From Phycisphaerae bacterium (GTDB lineage Bacteria; Planctomycetota; Phycisphaerae; SM23-33): a DNA stretch of 38,675 bases. The position numbers were made by a program, and so were the translations under genes. The notes beneath the pieces were generated by a model. That model ran no database searches. It was not told the DNA's origin and saw nothing but the letters and a program-made list of their open reading frames with translations. The DNA lies in assembly GCA_016931655.1 (NCBI GenBank), contig JAFGEJ010000131.1, forward strand, positions 1 through 38,675, given 5' to 3'. Positions 23,819-31,921 of this stretch are shown here, one piece after another (within the stretch, counting starts at the first letter, position 1; each line of letters starts with the position of its first letter).

Positions 23819-26419
23819 TTATTCCGCCTGCTTCCTTTCGCGGTAGAGCATCACGTCCTGCTGGAGGAAGTCGGCGTGCAGAACGAGGGCCGCATCAGGG
23901 AAGTCGTCAGCATTCTTCACGTGGATGACGTTCTCCAGGCCTTTCGCCTCGGGCAGCAGGTCCGCCAGGCGATTGGGGGCCGAGCGGAACGCCTCCTTCC
24001 GCAGCAGACTGTCGGGCCGGCTGGGGAACAGGGCGAAGTAAAGAACGTCGGACTCCACCAGGTCGTTGAAGAAATGCGTTCCCAGGCTCACGTCCGGGAC
24101 AAGATCTTCGCGCATGGCGACCACTTCGCAGAGCACCGCCACCCGGCTGATTTCCGCGAACGTCACCGGCACGCCCAACTCCGGGCTTCTCGTGCCCCAT
24201 CGGCCCGGGCCGATGAGCATCTGCACGACCTGGGGCGTCTCGTCACACGCGTGCACGAGTTGTCCCACGCGGCGGGCGATGGTGTGGCGGTCGTTTAGGG
24301 GCAGCCGGCCATATTCCGCCGGGTCGATGAAGATCACGCGATCCACGTTGCAGGTGCGACGCTGGCCGATCACCGCGCCGCGGGCGCGCAGGAGACATTG
24401 CTCAGGCTCGACGGTCGGCGTTTCGGCGGCCGGCCCCTGCCGCTGCACCTGCAAAGGGCGACATTGCAGGAGATTGATCTTGTATCCGCGGTCCTCTTCC
24501 GGGAAGTTGGCGGCGAATTCGATGTCCACGGGATACGCGTAGGCCTTCTGGAGGGTTTGCAGCAGTTCACGCATGTCGCGCACGAAATCCGTCTCGTGCA
24601 GCAGATTCTCGAACGTCAGCACGCCGGAGGCTTCCCCGCCGACGGCGCCGTCGGATCGGCCGGCGAACAGGTCCATCGGCAGGTCGCTGCTCTGTTGCGC
24701 AACTTCGCCGAATCGCTTTGCGACGAGTTGATTGGCCTCCAGGTCCAGCACGTCCACGCGCCGCTGGGAGAATTTCCGCACCTCGTCGAAATTGCACTCC
24801 GGTCGAACGTCCGGGGCGTTGAGAGCGACGATGCGGGTGTAGTCGTCGTCGCTGCGGTCCACCGCGCGCGTGCCCAGGCCGAACACCAGCCGCAGCAGGC
24901 CGGCCTGCGGATCGATCTTCGGATTCCACACGTAGGGATTGAAGCTGAACCCCACCCCGGCGATCGGCGGGAAGAACAGATGCTCGTGCATGCGCCCGCT
25001 GACGCGCTGCACCAGCAGGGCCATCTGCTCGTCGCATTCCAGCAGGCCCCGCTCGTGGCGATAACTCAGCGCGGAATCGCCCATCGAACTGGCGTAGATC
25101 GTCAGCACCGCGGCCAGGAAGTCGTCCAGCCGCTGGCGGCGCGGGCCCTGATTCGCGCAGAAGACGCTCTCGTACTTGCCCGCGAAGGCGTTGCCGAAAT
25201 TGTCCTCCAGCAGGCTGGAGGAACGGACGATGATCGGCGACTGGCCGAAGTAGTCCAGCACGTCCTCGAACTGCCGCAGGATATCGTCGGGAAACGTGCC
25301 CATGAGAATGCGATGCCTTCCCCGCACCGCGCCTTCCAGCAGCGTTTTGGGGTCGCGCAGCGAGGTGCGAATCCACCACAGGCCGTTGCGCACCATGAAC
25401 GAGAAAAACACGTCCGAACCGATGTAAAACGAGTCGTGCGGTTCGAGCTTCTCGCCCAGGCGGGGATGGTCCTTGCGCAGAATCGCCCGCGAAAGCAGCA
25501 TGCCCACGCTTTTGCCGCCGATGAGTCCCGAACCGACCAGCCGCCGCCCGATAGTCACCACGTCCTGGAGCGTGAGGTATTTCTCCGCCAGCGCCAGGAC
25601 GCGCGGGTCCCGGCTGACGATCATGCGCAGCAGCCCGTGGAGACATTCCCGTTCTTTTTCTTCGTCGCGATGGCCTTGCTTCCGGTTTCGCAGGATTTCC
25701 TCGGCCTTCTGGAACGTGGTGTTCCACACGCCGATCTCCCGGCTGCCGGATTCCAGGCGCGACCAGGATTCATCGGCGTGGATTGCCCCGATGACCGCGC
25801 TTTCCGTGACGGGGCGGAAGTCCTCGCCCTTGCGGACGTGCAGCAGGTTCATCGTCGGGCTGTGCCTGGCCAGCACCTTCAGCGGATGCACGTACGTCGC
25901 GCCGCCGTGCGTGTAGACGTTCATGAAAATCTGCGTGGTTTCCAGAATCGCCGACGTGGCGTGGTAGGAATGGCGATTCCGCAGGATGCCGAAAAACGCC
26001 AGCGCCTCCACGTCGTAGAGATATGGGCAGGTGAGCATGAAGAAGTTGCCCAGCATTCGGTCGGAATACCAGTGTTCCGCCAGGCCGCTGAGGCAGTCGA
26101 ATACGTACGCCCCGCCGCGCCCGTGCCGGTCGATCACGCGATGGATGGCGGTCACGAACGACTCGAAGCCTTCCGAGGCGTCGAGTGTGTGGATGTCCAC
26201 GTCCGGGCCGGGTTCAAGCAGCGGCGGATGGTCCGCGAAGCGGAGATAGATCAGCCGGGTTCCGATCCGACGGGCGGCCTGGCAGTAGGGGGGGACGAAC
26301 TGGGCGTAATCCTCCACCTTTTCCACCTGCCAGACGATGTTGTCACCGGGGATCAGGCCCTTAAGCACCCGGTCCAGCCCCGCCAGGCCCGTACTGAGTT
26401 TGGCGTCAATCTGCGGCAT
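23819..26419 (-). CDS. Pseudo-KaiC/RecA-like domain fused to a PEP/pyruvate-binding domain
   Basis: The 866-residue protein has two recognisable parts. Residues 1-230 have the layout of a KaiC/RecA-like domain: STGLAGLDRVLKGLIPGDNI at the start and a Walker-B-like strand GGAYVFDCLSGLAEHW. The place of the P-loop reads VWQVEKVEDYAQF with no GxxxxGK[ST], so ATP binding there is unlikely. Residues about 300-660 resemble the N-terminal ATP-grasp domain of PEP synthase/pyruvate phosphate dikinase (PF01326): GLIGGKSVGMLLSRAIL, SPIIVRSSSLLEDNFGNAFA followed by GKYESVF, QMALLVQRVSGR, and the end block YPVDIEFAANF with INLLQCRPLQVQ. The phosphohistidine swivel and the PEP-binding barrel of those enzymes are absent; about 200 unassigned residues follow. 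The ATG at 26419 lies 31 bases behind hicB. The substrate is unknown. Confidence 0.75.
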   Translation of the reverse strand: MPQIDAKLSTGLAGLDRVLKGLIPGDNIVWQVEKVEDYAQFVPPYCQAARRIGTRLIYLRFADHPPLLEPGPDVDIHTLDASEGFESFVTAIHRVIDRHGRGGAYVFDCLSGLAEHWYSDRMLGNFFMLTCPYLYDVEALAFFGILRNRHSYHATSAILETTQIFMNVYTHGGATYVHPLKVLARHSPTMNLLHVRKGEDFRPVTESAVIGAIHADESWSRLESGSREIGVWNTTFQKAEEILRNRKQGHRDEEKERECLHGLLRMIVSRDPRVLALAEKYLTLQDVVTIGRRLVGSGLIGGKSVGMLLSRAILRKDHPRLGEKLEPHDSFYIGSDVFFSFMVRNGLWWIRTSLRDPKTLLEGAVRGRHRILMGTFPDDILRQFEDVLDYFGQSPIIVRSSSLLEDNFGNAFAGKYESVFCANQGPRRQRLDDFLAAVLTIYASSMGDSALSYRHERGLLECDEQMALLVQRVSGRMHEHLFFPPIAGVGFSFNPYVWNPKIDPQAGLLRLVFGLGTRAVDRSDDDYTRIVALNAPDVRPECNFDEVRKFSQRRVDVLDLEANQLVAKRFGEVAQQSSDLPMDLFAGRSDGAVGGEASGVLTFENLLHETDFVRDMRELLQTLQKAYAYPVDIEFAANFPEEDRGYKINLLQCRPLQVQRQGPAAETPTVEPEQCLLRARGAVIGQRRTCNVDRVIFIDPAEYGRLPLNDRHTIARRVGQLVHACDETPQVVQMLIGPGRWGTRSPELGVPVTFAEISRVAVLCEVVAMREDLVPDVSLGTHFFNDLVESDVLYFALFPSRPDSLLRKEAFRSAPNRLADLLPEAKGLENVIHVKNADDFPDAALVLHADFLQQDVMLYRERKQAE

Positions 26420-26450
26420 GGGGTAAAGTTACCTGCAGAATGTGAGAATG

Positions 26451-26663
26451 TTAAGCGAAGGCCAATCGACGGCCTTTGGGTTGAGGAATGGGGTCGTTGC
26501 ATTCTTTGGCCGTTTCCAGCCAAAGTGCAATGGCGTCCTTGGCGTTGGCCAGTGCGGCTTCCTGCGTATCCCCGTGGGCCATGCAACCCGGAAGTTCCGG
26601 AACATCCGCGACAAAGGCGTCATCTTCCTCGCTCCAGAATATAATGATTTCATACCGAGTCAT
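26451..26663 (-). CDS. HicB-family antitoxin-like protein (orphan)
   Basis: The 70-residue protein has the HicB partial RNase-H-like fold pattern: YEIIIFWSEEDDAFVADVPE, LPGCMAHGDTQEAALANAKD, AIALWLETAKE. GGAG lies 7 bases before the ATG. In complete systems HicB neutralises the mRNA-cleaving toxin HicA, whose small gene is adjacent. I see no HicA-like open frame on either side: downstream is the PEP-binding gene, upstream is a palindromic repeat. The protein ends soon after the HicB_like domain and lacks the DNA-binding C-terminal domain of larger HicB antitoxins. It may be a solitary member with another role, as is common in this family, or a leftover of a lost pair. Confidence 0.8.
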   Translation of the reverse strand: MTRYEIIIFWSEEDDAFVADVPELPGCMAHGDTQEAALANAKDAIALWLETAKECNDPIPQPKGRRLAFA

Positions 26664-26707
26664 TATTCATCTCCGGCAGGCAATCCTTTCTACGAAATGA
26701 TTTCCTT

Positions 26708-26922
26708 GTCCCGAAGGGACAAAAAGCGTTTAGCCGGGGGTGTCAACCCCCGGAACCGGTTTTCAATACCTTTGAGTCCCAAAGGGACGACAGCAGTTTT
26801 GCGCAATTGATGAAATATATCGAATCGCTGCCGTCCCTTCGGGACTCAAATCATTATACTTTCTTCCGGTGGTTCGCTTCGCTCACCACCGGCTAAATGC
26901 TGTCCAGCCCTATCGGGCTTCA
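26708..26922. repeat. Nested palindromic repeat cluster (GTCCCGAAGGGAC type)
   Basis: Hairpins follow one another: GTCCCGAAGGGAC (26708-26720), TAGCCGGGGG...CCCCCGG (26731-26752), TTTGAGTCCCAAAGGGACG (26771-26796), its complement CGTCCCTTCGGGACTCAAA (within 26826-26850), a hairpin with CCGGTGG/CCACCGG ends (26866-26896), and AGCCCTATCGGGCT (about 26904-26919). The order on the right mirrors the left, so the cluster is symmetrical around about 26811. The 26664-26978 interval holds this element and no gene that I can support. Confidence 0.85.
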
Positions 26923-26978
26923 AAACCGATCCAATCGGAATCACAAATATATTAATAACTTGTTTCGATAAACGCTAT

Positions 26979-27587
26979 TTAGAAAACTCCGTCCATCTCT
27001 TGAGCGAAGCGGTCGTAAAAATCCCGCTCGAAAGTGATTTTTTCGTCCAGGATGGATTGAGAGACTTCGAAATTCAAAGACTCCTGTGCTGCCGCGAGCC
27101 ATTCTTTATTTCGATTGCTATGGTAATACTCCAGGGATTGCTGCGGTGTTTCATCATGCAGGGCATTCCAGTGAAACGCCAGCCAGATGCATTGCGCGCC
27201 GAAATGATCGAGAATATCCGCGTCCTGGTGTATTCGGACCGCCATCGTGCATTCGGCTGCGCGATGACGCTGGTTGTGCTCCCGAATGATCCGCGTGATC
27301 GCGTCGATATCCTTCGGCGAGCATTGGCCGGCAAGAACCTCCCCCGCCATGGCGGCACCGATTTCGTTGTGTGGATCGCTCCCCTTGCCGATATCGTGGA
27401 ACACCGCCGCCGCAAAAAGGATATCCCGATCCACCACCGGCGAAGGATCCACAAGGTCCACCAGCTTCATTGCAATCCCGGCCGTCCGAAGCCCGTGATG
27501 AAAAACATACCCCTTTTCCCGCGTTTCCATCGGTTTGAGGTTCACCATGTGCGAGCGTGCAATTTCAATAATTTCATTTCTGTCCAT
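26979..27587 (-). CDS. HD-domain phosphohydrolase-like protein
   Basis: The 202-residue protein has the metal-binding signature of HD hydrolases: HHG at about 30-32, the central HD pair in AAVFHDIGKGSDPHNEIG (about 63-64), a histidine pair in REHNQRHR, and the late aspartate in IHQDADILDHFG. These proteins cleave phosphate esters, often nucleotides. The length and the HDIGKG motif recall small HD proteins rather than RelA/SpoT or HD-GYP. The C-terminal region is charged and helical (FERDFYDRFAQEMDG). No Shine-Dalgarno is seen before the ATG; a TATAAG box lies 8 bases upstream. It is divergent from gdhA. The substrate cannot be told from sequence. Confidence 0.75.
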   Translation of the reverse strand: MDRNEIIEIARSHMVNLKPMETREKGYVFHHGLRTAGIAMKLVDLVDPSPVVDRDILFAAAVFHDIGKGSDPHNEIGAAMAGEVLAGQCSPKDIDAITRIIREHNQRHRAAECTMAVRIHQDADILDHFGAQCIWLAFHWNALHDETPQQSLEYYHSNRNKEWLAAAQESLNFEVSQSILDEKITFERDFYDRFAQEMDGVF

Positions 27588-27712
27588 GTAACAATCTTAT
27601 ATCCCGCCCGGATTAGGTTCCAGACGATTCCTTCGACATGGCAAGTCCATCAAAAGGCGGCGGGGTACGATATTCTAACCGATGATTCCCGGTATTAGTA
27701 TTTCTAATTTTT

Positions 27713-27734
27713 ATATCATTAAACTTTATGATAT
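27713..27734. promoter_or_regulatory. AT-rich palindrome upstream of gdhA (operator candidate)
   Basis: ATATCAT (27713-27719) and ATGATAT (27728-27734) form a perfect 7-base inverted repeat with an 8-base spacer, in the 260-base gap between the HD gene and gdhA. A second small repeat, ATTAG/CTAAT, lies at 27694-27708. The position suits a regulator-binding site for gdhA. I could not place a convincing -35/-10 pair. Confidence 0.35.
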
Positions 27735-27736
27735 GA

Positions 27737-29194
<1,458 letters not shown>

Positions 29195-29233
29195 AAGAGA
29201 TCGTATTTCGGAATTCGGGGAAAAATAATTGCG

Positions 29234-29268
29234 TGGCGGGGTTCTTAAGGAACTCCGCCATGTTTTTT
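29234..29268 (+). terminator. Rho-independent terminator of gdhA
   Basis: The stem TGGCGGGGTTC pairs with GGAACTCCGCCA over 11 positions (one G-T pair) with a small TTAA-type loop, followed by TGTTTTTT. It lies 40 bases after the gdhA stop. Confidence 0.9.
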
Positions 29269-29286
29269 ATGCAAATAATGCGGATT

Positions 29287-29404
29287 GTGGCACCTTCAAG
29301 AATTGGTAGGTTCGATGAACCTACCGATTCTTGTGGGTGTCTTTTAATGAGTAAAGAAGCACCCACAAGCTCGTTTTTTCAAAAAACTCGCTTGAAGGCG
29401 CCAC
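29287..29404. repeat. Modular palindromic element, copy B
   Basis: The 118-base element has GTGGCACCTTCAA (29287-29299) and TTGAAGGCGCCAC (29392-29404) at its ends, and TTGTGGGTG (29331-29339) and CACCCACAAGCTCG (29360-29373) inside. These are the same four boxes as in the copy at 18707-18819. The hairpin between the left boxes (GAATTGGTAGGTT paired with AACCTACCGATTC, 29300-29330) is unrelated to that of the other copy. It lies between the gdhA terminator and the hydrolase gene that runs toward it. Confidence 0.88.
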
Positions 29405-29452
29405 CTGCGGAAGGGTCTTGTGATAGAGGTCTAAAAAGCATGACAGGGGGAG

Positions 29453-30352
29453 TCATTGCTTCCGTCGGGTTGCCAGCCAGGCGAAGGCGGCGGCGGGATC
29501 GAATTCATGCCCGCCCTCAAAGATCGTCACTCGGGCCGGCCCCGCCTGCCGGCGGAAGAGGATCGCGTGTTTTCGATCCGTTTCCTTGCCGCGGTAGGCG
29601 ATGTTCAGGGGAACACACTCCTTCTCGGCCATGTGGCGGATATCGGCCTGGGGGATTTGCTTTTCCTTCTTGCCATTGGCGGCGGCCAGTACATTGAACG
29701 CCAGCAGTGAATGCAAAATCGGCACGGACCCGGTGTGCCCGTCGTGAATGCCGGCGTTGATGTCCATCGGCAGGCCTGCCGCCTTGCGAAGATAGGTTCG
29801 CGGGCTGCGATGCCTGTATTGTGCATCGATGGTCCTGGACTTACCAGGCGGTCCTCCGCAGACGGCTTCGAGCATCTTCCAATATATCCGCCCCGCAAGT
29901 TTGGTTTCCGCGTGCCATTTTACGAGGTCGAAAATCGGCACCCACACGCTGGCCGCCGCCCAGAGTTTCGGGGCTTTGGAGACCATCATCAACGTCATGT
30001 GGCCGCCGCCGGAGACGCCCAGGAGGTAGATTCGCTTCGGATCGACGCTGGCGTTGGCGCGGGCAAAGGCGACGGCGTCGAGCACGTCCTGAACCGCCAG
30101 GTCCGACGCGCAGGCGAGGGGATTGTCGTTTCGGCCTCGAAAGTGAGGATGAATGAACACCCAGCCGCGTTTGCGAACCTCCGAGAGATAATCCCCCTGA
30201 ACGGAGGGGATATCGAATCCGTGGCTCCATTGATGCAGCGCAACCAGCAACGGTGCGGGTTTGGCCTTCGGGCCGAGAGTACCGCGCGGAGCGTAAAACA
30301 TCGCCGGCTGGATTTTGCCGTCCGCGGAACTGGAGATGTGCACTTCACGCAT
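29453..30352 (-). CDS. Alpha/beta hydrolase, prolyl-oligopeptidase/esterase type
   Basis: The 299-residue protein has the alpha/beta-hydrolase fold: PLLVALHQWSHGFD with the oxyanion-hole strand, a Ser nucleophile in LLGVSGGGHMT (about residue 114), a likely acid in NAGIHDGHTGSVP and the histidine in VTIFEGGHEFDP. The VDPKRIYLLGVSGGG block is typical of the S9 peptidase/feruloyl-esterase-like group. No signal peptide is visible, so it should be cytoplasmic unless the N terminus is misplaced. The start lies 6 bases after the stop of the aspartate kinase, so translation is likely coupled; there is no separate ribosome-binding site of note. A link to aspartate kinase function is not evident. Confidence 0.82.
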   Translation of the reverse strand: MREVHISSSADGKIQPAMFYAPRGTLGPKAKPAPLLVALHQWSHGFDIPSVQGDYLSEVRKRGWVFIHPHFRGRNDNPLACASDLAVQDVLDAVAFARANASVDPKRIYLLGVSGGGHMTLMMVSKAPKLWAAASVWVPIFDLVKWHAETKLAGRIYWKMLEAVCGGPPGKSRTIDAQYRHRSPRTYLRKAAGLPMDINAGIHDGHTGSVPILHSLLAFNVLAAANGKKEKQIPQADIRHMAEKECVPLNIAYRGKETDRKHAILFRRQAGPARVTIFEGGHEFDPAAAFAWLATRRKQ

Positions 30353-30358
30353 GATACG

Positions 30359-31636
30359 TTACTTTGCTTTTTTTCGGGTGGATTTCTTCGCCGCCTTTTT
30401 CGCGGGCTTTTTCCTGGCGGGCTTTTGGATTCCCAGGCCGAACGCGTCGTGCACGACGCGCAAGGCCTTTTTGCCCTGCGTGCGGTTGATGAGGCAGGAA
30501 ATTTTGATCTCACTGGTCGTGATGTTCTGGATGTTGATCCCCTCGGCTGCCAGGGAGGCGAACATCTTTTCCGCCACGCCCGTGTGGGTGCGCATGCCCA
30601 CGCCCACGACCGATACCTTCGCGAGGTGATCCTCGTACCGGGCAGAGCACTTCAGCTCTTTGCGGAGAATATCGACGGCCTGTTTGCATTCGGGCAGTTC
30701 GGCCATCTCCACGGTAAACGAGACCGTCGCCTTGCCGTTATCGGCGATGGTCTGGATGATGTCGTCCACGACGACGTTTTCGCGGGCGACCTGGTGGAAG
30801 ATGCGAGCGACCACGCCCGGATGATCGGGCACGCTGCTGAGGGTGACGCGCGCCAGGCCTTCCTTCAGGGCCGCCCCGCGCACCACGATGCGTTCCATGG
30901 ATTCCGTTTCGTGCACGATGAGGGTTCCTTTCCTGTTGTGTTCGCTGTTGCGCACGTGCAGGGGCACGTCGTACTTTTTGGCGAACTCGACGGCCCGGTG
31001 GTGCAGCACGCTTGCTCCGAGACTTGCCAGTTCCAGCATTTCGTCGTAGCTGACGGCGTCCAGTTTCCGGGCCGTCGGCACGATGCGCGGGTCCGCGGTG
31101 AAGATGCCGTCCACGTCGGTGAAGTTTTCGCACAGGTCCGCCTTCAGGGCCGCGGCAATCGCCACCAGCGTGACGTTGCTGCCGCCGCGCCCCAGCGTGG
31201 TAATCGCGCCGCTTTCGGTGACGCCCTGGAAGCCCGCGACGATCACGACTTTGCCGGCGTCGAGTTCATGGTGGATTTTCTCCGCGGCGATGGACTTCAG
31301 CCGGGCCTTCGTGTGGGCCTCGTCGGTGACCATGCCGATCTGCCCAGCCGTGAAGCTGATCGCGGGGCAGCCCATTTCTTCCAGCGACATCGCCATCAGG
31401 GAGATCGTCACCTGCTCGCCCGTGGCGAGCAACTGGTCCATTTCCCGGTGCGGCGGGGTTGGGCTGATCTGCCGGGCCAGGTCCACCAGGCGGTCGGTTT
31501 CCTTGCCCATCGCCGAGACGACCATGACGACCTGCCGGCCCTGCTTCTGGGCGCGAATCGCTCGCCTGGCAGCGGCGCGAATCTTCCGGGCGTCCGCGAC
31601 GCTCGTCCCGCCGAATTTCATCACGACAATGCTCAT
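30359..31636 (-). CDS. lysC: Aspartate kinase with a basic C-terminal tail
   Basis: Aspartate kinase phosphorylates aspartate, the first step toward lysine, threonine, methionine and diaminopimelate. The 425-residue protein has the kinase motif VVMKFGGTSVADARKI at the start, GRGGSNVTLVAIAAAL, FTDVDGIFTADPRIV, and two ACT regulatory domains (about 265-335 and 345-400; for example VSVVGVGMRTHTGVAEKMFA), as in the LysC type regulated by lysine or threonine. I start at 31636 because ACGGAG lies 5 bases upstream. The last 20 residues are almost all Lys, Ala, Arg and Pro (KPARKKPAKKAAKKSTRKKA), which is unusual for this enzyme. The hydrolase gene follows at 6 bases. Confidence 0.95.
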   Translation of the reverse strand: MSIVVMKFGGTSVADARKIRAAARRAIRAQKQGRQVVMVVSAMGKETDRLVDLARQISPTPPHREMDQLLATGEQVTISLMAMSLEEMGCPAISFTAGQIGMVTDEAHTKARLKSIAAEKIHHELDAGKVVIVAGFQGVTESGAITTLGRGGSNVTLVAIAAALKADLCENFTDVDGIFTADPRIVPTARKLDAVSYDEMLELASLGASVLHHRAVEFAKKYDVPLHVRNSEHNRKGTLIVHETESMERIVVRGAALKEGLARVTLSSVPDHPGVVARIFHQVARENVVVDDIIQTIADNGKATVSFTVEMAELPECKQAVDILRKELKCSARYEDHLAKVSVVGVGMRTHTGVAEKMFASLAAEGINIQNITTSEIKISCLINRTQGKKALRVVHDAFGLGIQKPARKKPAKKAAKKSTRKKAK

Positions 31637-31650
31637 GCACACTCCGTTAA

Positions 31651-31666
31651 AACCCGATATCGGGTT
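31651..31666. promoter_or_regulatory. 16-bp perfect palindrome in the lysC leader
   Basis: AACCCGATATCGGGTT lies 15 bases before the lysC ATG and just downstream of the proposed promoter. It could bind a dimeric repressor or form a hairpin next to the ribosome-binding site. Confidence 0.45.
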
Positions 31667-31671
31667 GCAAT

Positions 31672-31699
31672 ACCGTAGCGAATTCTTCCAAAAACGCAA
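31672..31699 (-). promoter_or_regulatory. Possible promoter for lysC
   Basis: On the minus strand TTGCGT (31694-31699) and TACGGT (31672-31677) are 16 bases apart, about 36 bases before the ATG. The match to consensus is partial. Confidence 0.35.
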
Positions 31700-31768
31700 T
31701 AAAAAAGGCGGGAACAGCTTCGTTCGGTGAGTGACCGGATTTTTTGAAATCAAGACAAAACAAAATCC

Positions 31769-31853
31769 GACACTGAGGTACTGAAAAACAGAGAAGATGA
31801 TTTTGGATATCTCTTTTTCCTTTTTCTTCTCAGTTCCTCTGTCTCTCTGTGTC
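31769..31853. repeat. Imperfect inverted repeat rich in CAGAG/CTCTG
   Basis: GACACTGAGGTACTGAAAAA and the following CAGAGAAG (31769-31796) are mirrored by CTTCTCAGTTCC and the following CTCTGTCTCTCTGTGTC (31826-31853) with several mismatches. It belongs to the same broad type as the 13158-13224 repeat. It lies in the gap between the MFS gene and lysC. Confidence 0.55.
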
Positions 31854-31921
31854 GCGTTTTTTTTGTACTATTGCGGGATTTGTATCATTGCCGGTGATAT
31901 CACTCGCTCCGTCCGAAATGG

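Noticed and set aside
24398-26644. 748-codon plus-strand frame opposite the PEP-binding gene
   Set aside because: Antisense shadow; composition typical of such frames and no motif. The minus frame has clear ATP-grasp blocks.
26664-26978. Hidden hicA gene next to hicB
   Set aside because: The interval consists of palindromic repeats; no small frame with a HicA-like pattern (for example the GSHxxF block) is present.
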